Assembly: GCF_022376445.1 (NCBI RefSeq)
Contig: NW_025955330.1
Location: forward strand, 1-38,400
Direction: 5' to 3'
Source: Fomitopsis serialis
Taxonomy: Eukaryota > Basidiomycota > Agaricomycetes > Polyporales > Fomitopsidaceae
Length of the DNA stretch: 38,400 nucleotides
Both the position numbers and the translations under genes were made by a program. Under the pieces are notes generated by a model. The model saw only the letters and a list, made by a program, of their open reading frames with translations, was not told where the DNA came from and ran no database searches. Below are positions 21,793-31,062 of the stretch, one piece after another; position 1 is the stretch's first letter; the number at the start of each line of letters is the position of its first letter.

Positions 21793-23143
21793 ATGCACTT
21801 CCAAGGTGTGCATAGGAACCTCCGCTATACGTGAGGCCAAGTCATTGACCAGCTTCCCCAGAGCTGAAGGCGACCAAGTACACGCCCGTCTCGCCGTATG
21901 GATATACGCCGGACGCCTGGGTCGGCATCCTATTCGTCGTCCTCTTTGCGCTGTCTACAAGTACGTGCGAGACCCACTACAGAGCGTAGCGCGTGCTCAT
22001 GTGTATTTGATCAGTATGCCACCTAGTTCAGGCCATCCATTCCCGGCTGTGGTGGCTGATCTTCACCGTAGTCCTTGCGGGTATCATGGAACTCATCGGG
22101 CACGGTGCTCGCCTATGGTCCTCCTACAACATCCACATCAACACTCCATACCTCATACAGTGAGTTGCTATCACCATTCACGGTGTTTCAACCGGCTAAC
22201 GTCGTCGCAGGATCGTGACTACGATTCTAGCACCCACCCCGCTTGTCGCAGCAAGCTTCGTTATGCTGGGTCAAGTCATCCATCGTCTTGGACAGCAATA
22301 TAGCAGACTCAGCGCGAAGTGGTGTATGTCACCCCGTCATCATCGTTCCAAAGGCGTCCAGTATCTGACCTGACCCCCTATCAGACACCATTGTGTTTGT
22401 CACCTGTGTATGTGTGGCCCCTCGGTGCCAATTTTTCCTGCTTACACAACTCATCGACAGGATGTTATCGCCCTCATTATTCAAGCATTGGGAGGCGCGA
22501 GTGCGGACGCGGCAGTGAATCAGGACAAAAGCGCCAAGCCAGGCGGAAACACGATGCTTGGTGGCATCATCTTCCAGAGCAGTACGACGGCCTACTTGAC
22601 GTATCTCCGCAGCTGCTGACACGAACGCAACAGTCGCCATCACGTTCTACATAGTGCTCGCGACGGAGTTCGTCCTCCGTTACCTCTACGACAAGCCCAT
22701 CGGCGGGCGCCCTAACGTGAAGACGGGATATGCGCTCGACTTTAAGACGAAGCAGATGCTCTGCGCCCTGGCGTTCAGCAGCTTGTGCATCTACGTCCGG
22801 TACGTCCTCGCTTGACCCACTGCCATGTCGTGTCTGACCGGCCGTAGATCGTGGTACCGTACTGTCGAGCTCGCCAACGGCTGGCAAGGCCACATCATCC
22901 GCACGCAACGCTACTTCGGTCCGCGTCTTTCCCGTTCTCATCTGTTCATACTCTGACCAATGATGTGCAGTGGTCATGGACGCGCTCATGATCGTCTTCG
23001 CGATGTGGATCATGAACATCTGCCACCCCGGCCGTCTTCTGGGACCCGCCCCGGAGTGGAAGTTCAGCCAGCACGGCGCCGGTGCAAACGCGACTCGCAC
23101 TTCAGAGGAGTCGTCGCAACATGGAGACACCGAGAAACAGTGA
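21793..23143 (+). CDS. RTA1-domain membrane protein, copy C (diverged, one intron fewer)
   Basis: Third member of the array, in direct orientation. Nine exons: 21793-21805, 21862-21960, 22015-22159, 22211-22323, 22385-22407, 22461-22581, 22634-22799, 22848-22918, 22971-23143, coding for 307 aa, intact. Landmarks are YTPVSPYGYTPDAWVGILF, RLWWLIFTVVLAGIMELIG, PLVAASFVMLGQVIHRLG, DVIALIIQALGG, YLYDKPIGGRPNVKTGY, WYRTVELANGWQGHIIRTQ and MDALMIVFAMWIMNICHPG. Compared with A and B it is clearly older: many substitutions, a distinct tail (SQHGAGANATRTSEESS), different upstream sequence, and no intron in the WYRxxEL segment where A and B have one. The other eight introns are at matching sites. Confidence 0.9.
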
Positions 23144-23941
23144 AACGGCACGTCCTGCTTGATAGCTGTTCTCCAGTATAGACGTGTATTCTGCGTATTG
23201 ATTAGCGGATCTGGACGGGTTACTATACCACACTCATGGATGTATCTGACAGTGGGGAGGGCAACGGACAGGGCTTTGCTCCGACTTTTCATGACCTACT
23301 ACCCTATTGATGAACTATCGTGACCTTCTTAATATAGACCAACAACTACAGTGCATGCCAGCGAACCTTTCGACTCGCTGTCTCGGTTAACTGCGCGGTA
23401 ACTTAAGTTGCAGTGCTGTGATCAGTATTCTACGAGGTCAGCTTTAGTCATACACTGGCAGCACAATAGTCGGATGCCATATCATCTGCTACAACAAAGC
23501 CAATAGTACGGCGTTGCTGACGCGATCTTCGGACGCGGGTACTGTATGTAGCCTCGCGCTCATGTAACTCAGTTAGGAACCAGGTGGGGTAAGAATGGCA
23601 AAGATGCTAATGAAAGCCATCTACATGACTCAATAGCAAGTACTCATTGACGCAGGTCCAGTGCGTCTGGTCTGTCTCAGGCTGGTCGGCCGGGCCCTTT
23701 TTGAGTAAGTACCATGTGGTACTTAGCCTTTTGAGTAGTTTGGTACGCACTTTTAGTCCACGCTCATGAACGATCAAAATGGCCCACCGCAATCAGAGGA
23801 TAAGTACATGAAGAATGCATGAAGTTGCTTAGACAACTTGAAATTTCTGACATTACATGAGGGAACGAGGCAAGTAAGTTAAGTAGCGCCCGGTGCAGTG
23901 CACAGTGTGGTTATAGCCCTTGGTGCGTGGTATCTACTGTC
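23144..23941. other. Intergenic
   Basis: About 800 bases between the RTA1 array and the tRNA gene. I see no conserved coding signal, tRNA fold or repeat in it. Confidence 0.5.
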
Positions 23942-24045
23942 GGCCCAATGGTCTAGTCGTATGATACGCGCTTCGGGGGTTTTAACTTCAGGTCCGATTT
24001 GGACTTATATGTGCGTGGTCCCGGGTTCAATTCCCGGTTGGGCCC
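23942..24045 (+). tRNA. tRNA-Pro(CGG) with a 32-nt intron
   Basis: The acceptor stem is GGCCCAA with TTGGGCC plus discriminator C at 24045. The D arm is GGTCTAGTCGTATGATAC, and the T arm GGTCCCGGGTTCAATTCCCGG carries the B box GGTTCAATTCC. The anticodon stem CGCGC pairs with GTGCG (one G-U pair) once 23978-24009 is removed. The loop then reads TTCGGGT, with anticodon CGG following U33. The intron sits one base after the anticodon, the standard position. The body resembles fungal proline tRNAs. Confidence 0.9.
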
Positions 24046-24617
24046 GAAAAGGAAATTTTTGAAATCCAAAATTAATTGCCAACTCGCACGTCGCATCGTG
24101 CGCACCCCTTTGGTCTTTGCTCACTCTTTTTTTGACGGAAAGTTGCAGACCAAGAAAGCCGGCAAGCATCTTGTATGGCCGGAAAGGGGCTCCGAAGATC
24201 CACATTGATGACCTACCGCCATCAATCGTATAAAAAGCGGAAATCGTGCGCCCTGATCTCGGCCTTGACCAGAGTCGATAATCCCGGGCCCAGAGCACAG
24301 GAACGTTTACGCTCGACAAAGTGCGGCCTGTCTACAACACTGGTCAGTACACAAACACGACGACCGATGAACTGCACCAGCCATTCAAAGGACCGCTCAC
24401 GAGAGCGGGTCGCCGGCGTCACGCTGTCGGGCGTTCATGCGGTTCCAAGCGCGCAGGAAGATGCCGCTGAAAACAAGGTTACACAACAGGTCAACCAGCA
24501 GAACAAAGACCACGTACTCGCCAGGGAAAGCGGCGGTGCGTGCGTCCGCTGGACATCTACTTACACTTCTAGCACACTGGGTACTCGCTCTTGGGTGACG
24601 TCTCTGCTATACAGCAA
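24046..24617. other. Intergenic, downstream of the tRNA and of the C2H2 gene
   Basis: No gene supported. The T-rich run CACTCTTTTTTTGACGG near 24121 could end Pol III transcription, though it lies about 80 bases past the tRNA. The rest should include the 3' UTR of the minus-strand zinc-finger gene. Confidence 0.4.
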
Positions 24618-26664
24618 TTATCGTTTCCGTTTACCAGTGACAGCAGCCGCTACATCGTCCGTCTTCCGCTTTCGAAGAGGTATCGCAAAGTCCAGCGCAT
24701 CATCATCTCCCAACGTATCCTGCAAGCGCACCTCGAGGGGTCCCTCTCGTTCGACCCTTGGAGGCGCACTGCCCTCGTTCCTGACCCCGCTCATGTTGGG
24801 ACCGATGGAATCGCTACCGCTAAGCTCCGGACTAGAACCTTCGTCATCATCCTCGTCGTCGTCCTCGAAGATTTGCGCCTGCGCCTCTGCGAGCGCTGCG
24901 GCGAGCTCCTCGCCTATACTTGTCGCTAGTTGTGGTTCAATCGGCGGATTGCCTGACGACGGGCCGGGCTGTGATTCGCCCTGTGCGAGCAGCGCGGAAA
25001 GAGTGCGTACAGAGGCTTCCAACTCTTGGTCTTGGTCTGCACTATCAAGCTTGACCTTCTTTGCCTTGAAGTTGTACTTGCTAGAGGCTCATCAGATCGC
25101 GCTCCACAGAGAACAGGAAGGCACTCACATATTAGGGTCCGGCTCCCATGTCGAATCATGCGTCTTCATATGCGCGGTCAAGGTCGTGCGACGGGTAAAT
25201 GTCTTGTCGCATATAGGGTGTTCGCACTTGTACGGCCGCTTCCCGGTGTGAGTCCGTCGATGTCGAGCCAAGCTACTGGAATCGCCGAAAGTCTTGCCGC
25301 AACCAGGGTACTCGCATACGTGCGGCTTCTCCCCGGTGTGTACACGCATATGTACGTGCAATGCAGATCGCTGTGAAACGGCGTCAGAATGGGCGGAGGA
25401 TCCAACATAAGCCACTCGCCTGTATGAAAGTCTTCCCACAGCCGGTCTCCGGACATACGAACGGACGGTCGCCCGTATGTATGCGTCTGTGCCGTAGCAT
25501 GTCGCTCCGGCGACTGAACGTCTTCGAGCACTCCTCGCATACGTGGGCCTGAGAACCCTTCTCCGGTTCTTTCCTCTCCTTGGGCTTCTTCGGTCTCTTC
25601 TCTGCAGCAACACTAGGCCCACCACCCCTCGATGTCGAGGCGACGGGCTGGTCGCCATCGCTCTCCAGCTCGTCAAGTTCCGGGATAGCGTCCGCTGCAT
25701 CCCCGTGGGCAGCCGGCCGTGGCAAAGGGTGATAGCGAGGGAGCGCTAGAATGTTGCCTCCAGAAGGCGACGAAGCGGGCTCGGGATCCAGCTGGTCGAC
25801 CTCATCCTCCTCGTCCTCCTGGTCAAAGTGAGTATAATGGTGCATAATGTCGCCGATATCGGTGAAGTCGTTTGGGACTGGTGACGGATCTTCTTCTGCT
25901 GCAGAGCCGACCGGATCGGGAGACGAAGAGTATCGTATTCGACCGATAGTCATGTCCGCTTCTGCGTCATGTTCGCTGTCTCCTTCGTCGTCGTACAGGT
26001 ATTCCGAGCCATCCGTCCCGCTGGCGTTGCCGCTGCCAGCGCCATTGGCACTCACCAGACCAGGGACATCTTCACCCACGGTTAGGGAGTGAAACGCCGG
26101 CGCGTTTCGTGTCCGCTTCTTTATGTGTTCCTCGTCCAGGGATTGGGGTCCAAAGTCGGGCCCTGACGAGGCGAAGTCTTGCGTCGGCCGTCCACTCTGG
26201 TCCCCTGCGGTTTGCACGGCGTGAAGAACTGCAGCTAGTGCGCTCAGGCTCGGACATAGGGCATCAAAGCTCTGCAGCTGCGTCATTGCAGGATCACCTG
26301 CCAAAGGCAGGTCTGTCACGGCTTGGGGCCCTTGTCGTTGCGCCGCAACGCTGAGAAGAGCGGAGGATACTACAGGATCGTTCTGCCTGAGCAGAGCGAC
26401 GAGGTCGTGCTCAAGCTGTTCAACCGAGAACGGTGGCACTGCACCTTCTCCATCCTGCAGCAAGGTCGGCGAATGGGATCCCGGTTGCTCCAAGGCATTG
26501 ACCTCATCTTCTAGACTGGACGCGTAATGCTCGGTCGTATGAGCCATGCTGGCCGACGAAATGATGTGGTTGAAGGCAGCGTGGCTATCATCTTCGCCCA
26601 AGGGTTCGTCGTGGACCACGTCGGATAGTTCCAGCACGGGCCCACTGTCCTCGTGTTGCATCAT
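24618..26664 (-). CDS. C2H2 zinc-finger transcription factor, four fingers
   Basis: Predicted nuclear DNA-binding regulator. Three exons, 26664-25420, 25370-25129 and 25080-24618, join to 649 aa. The N-terminal 350 residues are acidic and low-complexity, with acidic clusters ([15 protein letters not shown]) that could activate. A basic patch ([11 protein letters not shown]) precedes four C2H2 fingers at about 380-490: [59 protein letters not shown] and [20 protein letters not shown], with TGDRPF, TGEKPH and TGKRPY linkers. The C-terminus has [13 protein letters not shown] and a terminal basic RKRKT..GKRKR, likely nuclear import. Intron 1 (25371-25419) has a GC donor (CAG|GCGAGT) and splits finger 2. 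Start uncertain: ATG 26664 opens with MMQHED; an alternative in-frame ATG-less extension to 26712 exists. Target genes unknown. Confidence 0.88.
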
Positions 26665-27480
26665 AGTCTTTGCGTATGGGCTATATAAATGCATACAATA
26701 TCGCCGAGACAATGCATCATACCATGAGCATTAGAACCGATGCTGAGGATCAACAATACTCACCTGCCGCCTCGACTGCTTCCGTTCTCCCAGGTTTCTT
26801 ATGTGGTGCCTCCAGCTCGAATGACGACTCTTCCAGAGATACAAGGCTCAGATATTCAGACCTGGCTCAAGTTACCAATGCGCCGAGAAATGTAGCTGGT
26901 CCCAGCGGACAGCGAGCGCGGGACGGCGAAGGCGAAAGTGCGGTTCAAGAGCAGTGCCTGATGAGCGGCGGCACGGAGGCGCGTGGGGAACACGTACCAC
27001 GTGCGCCCGGTGCCGTGACGCCTCTTGTCACCGTTGCCAGTGATTGTGACCGACGTGTCCAGGTTGGCTGGGTCGTTGCAAAGTTGGCTTCAAGATGTCT
27101 TGATCCTCAATGGCCTCCACACCGTAAGGGTGCTCCGCACGAACTATCCGCGCTTCGAACGCAGCCTGTACTTAGCATGATAGCGGCTTAGCATCTGTGC
27201 TCTAGTCGCATCATACGGCAAACAATACCATGGGCAAAAGCGCAAGCAATGATCTGTCCTTCCATATTCAGAACGACGTATGATACACAAGCAAGCAGAG
27301 TTATTAGGGAGGTCACTACGGTAGGGATGAGCGAAGGCGGAGGCCCCGTCCAGAGCAAGACTGCGAATCAGCGAGCGAGCGAGAGCAAAGAGAACCATAA
27401 AATACACGAGGAAACCTATATTTCTTTTTTATCAGTGCACACGTCGCGGAGGTGCGCCAAACAATCGCCATATCGTCTTC
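26665..27480. other. Intergenic, possibly with a 5' exon of the zinc-finger gene
   Basis: On the minus strand, about 26764-26870 reads SEYLSLVSLEESSFELEA followed by a good donor GTGAGT at about 26760, and an acceptor (TATAG) lies just before the zinc-finger start. The two do not join in frame as given. An E-box CACGTG lies near 26998. The plus-strand ORF 26670-27191 has no family signal. Confidence 0.3.
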
Positions 27481-28065
27481 TCATTTTTGCGAGCCTGTCT
27501 TGCGCAAGGTCACAATATGCTTGATGGCCAGGGCAAGCTCCTGGAGAGCACGAAAGATGATTGATGTCAGGATAGCGAGCAGCACACGCGCAACGAACGA
27601 CGAACAATGACCAGCACCGAAAGGCGACGGCGACGCTTGCTTGGAGAGGGTTGGTTCGAGAGTGCTCGCTCCAAGTTGGCCAAGTCTTCCTCTTCCACCT
27701 CGTCGATGACGAACTGGTCCAGTACAGCGCGATCAGGCGAGGTTGGGGTTCAGCGTGGACAAGACTCACCAATGAAGACACGTCCCAAACATCCGTTGAA
27801 GGTTCGTGCTCGTGACGAAGGTCCACGGTTTGCTAGTAAACACCCAGTCGAGGTGAGCATGTGGACGAGGGTCTCAGCGGAAAAACGGCAGTCGCGATCG
27901 CACCATCAAATGTTCGTACTGCTGCCACGAGGGCTGGGGATATCTAGGGTATGGATGGAATCGTCGCATGTAGCTCTCACGATATGCGGGTAGACAACCC
28001 GTGTCATGCGGAAGGGGACGTCCAGGAGCAAACGAAGGGCTGGGCGTAGGAGGGGAACACCCCAT
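27481..28065 (-). CDS. Small uncharacterised protein with EVEEEDLANLE motif
   Basis: Four exons, 28065-27904, 27832-27770, 27713-27606 and 27540-27481, join in frame to about 130 aa. The first exon is P/Y/R-rich (RRFHPYPRYPQPSWQQYEHLM). The second gives QTVDLRHEHEPSTDVWDVSS. The third has an acidic helix FVIDEVEEEDLANLERAL followed by a basic patch SPSKRRRRLSVLVI. The last gives an amphipathic end ELALAIKHIVTLRKTGSQK. The start is chosen at the first ATG of the exon (MGCS); ATG 27969 is an alternative. I do not recognise the family, but a partial relative sits at 956-1215 with the same intron position. All introns have GT-AG ends; the last has a weak GTTCGT donor. The acidic helix plus basic patch suggests protein binding; this is inference only. 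Confidence 0.55.
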
Positions 28066-31062
28066 GAAATCAGAGTATGAGAAGTATGTTAGCGTAGAAG
28101 TAGTATGCAGGAGACCTGCGGGACGAAGAGGCAAGGACGGGTGGTGGTGGTTGGGGAAAAGGATGGGAACAGGTCGCGCCAGGATGCCTCCAATTTATGT
28201 AAGGGTCCATGGAAGCGAGACCTCCAAAATATGCAGAGTGCGCGTCGGCGATCAGAGCTGTATTTTCCTATTGTAGCGACAGCCAGATGAGCGCGCGAGA
28301 AGTCGCCGCGCGCCGCGGCGATCCAAGACTCGAACGTTTGCTTCCGCGAGCACCACGCGACGTTCTCCTCGATCCTAGGACATCTCGCCAGACAGAGTGC
28401 GCTTGCACACCTGAAGAGCAGTCACAAAGAGTCAGTATCATTGACTGAATGCCACAATGATAGAAGGAATATCGGTGAGGGCCAGGTTTACTGTATCTGC
28501 AACGCTGAACACTTCAAGGTACTTAGACAGCAGGTTTTTTCCGCACAAAGACAGCCTTGCAAGGCTGTCCTTGTAAGGCGTAAAAGACGGTGGATAACAT
28601 GTAGAGCATGCTAGCACTGAGCCTTCCCAGCTCTGAGGTTGGGCAGAGGTACAATGTTCGTGCGTGCACCGATTCTGCTTGTTCTGATGAGCACACACCC
28701 ATCCAGGCAGAACCGCGGAACACTGAAGCACGCCATGGAAGAGCTACGGCGGGGGAGCTGCGCCAACACGCATCCCCCGCTGCAGCGCAATATCGCATCT
28801 CGGCGACTGCGGGCACTCCGACGCCGACGAGGGCGGTGGTCCCATATACGGAAAGCGTGACGTCGGGTCACAGGTCACAAGGGCGCGCAAAAGGCGGACT
28901 TGTGCGGCTGAGGCGAGTCATCTCGAACCATGATGTTACGCGTCCACCGTGTGCTGAAGCTGTGTGCCTCAACAGCAAGTTGGAAGAATAGCAAGCCATA
29001 CAAGGTCGAGATACCACGCGTGATGAAGACCCGACACCAGCAGTATGCCCAAGAGCAACATTGCACGCCGTACATCGTGGCTCCGCTCAGCAATCGGCGG
29101 ATAGACAAAGGGGGGGTTCAAAGCATCCCCTCGTGCACAGAAGAACAAGACAACTTCGACAGACGTACCGATGATCTTTTCATCGCAGTGAGCGCACAAT
29201 ATATGCTTTTTGTGTTGATGTCCAGGTTTTGGGACGGTATATCGCCCATTTGCGTGATGCAAGATGCGCAAGGCAAGACAAGGTGCAAGGACAGCCTGTA
29301 ACCTGCAAGCCATCGACAGCCGGTAGCGGAATATAAGCTCTAGGCAAAGTTTTGTTTGTCTGAGTGTTCTTGAAGGAGTTGACTGCCATCGCCCAAGCCA
29401 GAGAAAATGACAGTAAAATGCACAACGAAGTCAAGAAGCAGGATATGCTATGCAGCCCGGAGGCAGCTCCCAGGATCGTCAGTGTTGTGCTGCACCTGTG
29501 AGCGGGCCCGGCGCAAGCATCCCCGCATATATCCAAGCCCAAGCGACGGGGGCGGGTGGTCCATCGTCACGAGCTCGTCAGTCAAGCTTTCAAGCACCAG
29601 AGCCAAAGGAATGAGCCGTGAAGCTGTCTGTTGCCAACGTCGTCGCCAAGGACAGAACAGTCTTCAAGTGCACCGTGGACAGAGTCGTCAATGGTCCATC
29701 ACTTGTGAAAAAACATCCACAGCGTCCAGACGGTCCTCTGATGAAGCAAGAGCTGCATGACGCAGTGCGAAAGCCGTGTGTTGACAAGCGCAAGAGGTCG
29801 TCGACGGCCGTTCACTTTGTGGGTCAAATCAACTCCGCGGCACGCCGCCCCCGGCCACAACCCGTTCCCCCGGTTCGCGGGTTGTGGCTCAACGACTCGG
29901 GCGACCTCCAGCATCCCCCTGACGAATTTCCGAGCCATTACAACCGTCTCTTCTTCGTCAAAAAATCTTGTGGTCGAGGAAAATGCGTTTTAGAGGGTGC
30001 GAGCCTGCACAAGGATCAACTCGCCTCCAGGTGCAGCCCAGCATCTCGTGAAGCGACAGCGAAGGCTCTCCCTCTTCCGGCCCAACTCTCCACTGCATAC
30101 GACCTTGCTCGACAACGGACCAACGCCTTCTCGTCGACATGTGACTCTGACCAAGTGAAGCCTGAGCTGCCGTCTGCATCCTTGTATCTGCTCTACTGTA
30201 TCTTTCCGGCCAATCCCTACGCCCTACGCCCTGCCTCCAAAGGCGGTCTTCCGGGTGCAAGGCAGTTCGATCTGCATCAGAATCCATCGTCAAGGCCGAC
30301 AAAATCAGTTCGTCGGAAACTGCAACGTGAGCCTGTTGCTACAGTGACTTTAACACCACTCATACGGGCGAATGGGAATCCAGCGCTGCAAAATATGGGC
30401 GTGCGTTAGAAGGGCAGGGTTGCTGGATATTGGAGGTCAAAGAAGAGGAAGAGTGGACGAATGATGTAGAAAGTGTACGCAAGCGGATCGTCCATGTACT
30501 GCTACTGCTGAACGTCAAACCTGTACTCATGATGTCCGACGTCTCTTCTGCATCTATTTGACTGAGTATGATAGTCATTTACTTCACCCACGGAAAGCAA
30601 ATCACTCGTCCGGTCCGTTCAACAGCCCCGATATAGCATCTGTCGCAGCTCATACCTGCCAACTTGGAAAGTACGTCAGTACGAAAAGATAGACTACATG
30701 CCCGGTATACAACTCTTCGCCAATCATTTATCAGTACCCAGTATCCACGCCTCAGGACCTGCAATGTAAGTATATTGGACACACAAGAACACAGAACTGG
30801 GACAGCTGAACGGTGTCTTGCGATCGACGTACTCACCAACCTTTGGCCTTTGAACACTATCCCGATAGCTACCGAGCATCCATACATGAGAATCACAGTA
30901 TTACTCTACGAACATACCTACATGCAGTGACATCGACGGCAGTATCCGATCACGTACCAACAAGAATGCGACGAGCTAGCAATGTCCTGCGAGACAGCAA
31001 GCTGAAGATATAATACATAAGAATGGCCCGTATAGACATGAATTATGACGATAGTCAGTGCA
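28066..31062. other. 3-kb stretch without a supported gene
   Basis: Many medium ORFs overlap on both strands, the longest at 29618-30409 (+, 263 codons), but none shows a domain, splice logic or low-complexity pattern I trust. A minus-strand piece near 29100-29260 (HKKHILCAHCDEKIIG, then VEVVLFFCARGDALNPPFVY) faintly recalls the core of pogo/CENP-B-type DDE transposases, so old transposon remains are possible. A small minus-strand spliced gene near 30.6-31.0 kb is also possible but unproven. Confidence 0.35.

Noticed and set aside
24175..25251. 358-codon plus-strand ORF
   Set aside because: Serine-rich mirror of the acidic, D/E-rich C-terminus of the zinc-finger protein on the other strand.
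26670..27191. 173-codon plus-strand ORF
   Set aside because: Composition looks random and it overlaps the likely 5' region of the zinc-finger gene.
29618..30409. 263-codon plus-strand ORF
   Set aside because: No domain, no clear start context and strong competing frames on both strands; kept only as a remark in the unassigned stretch.
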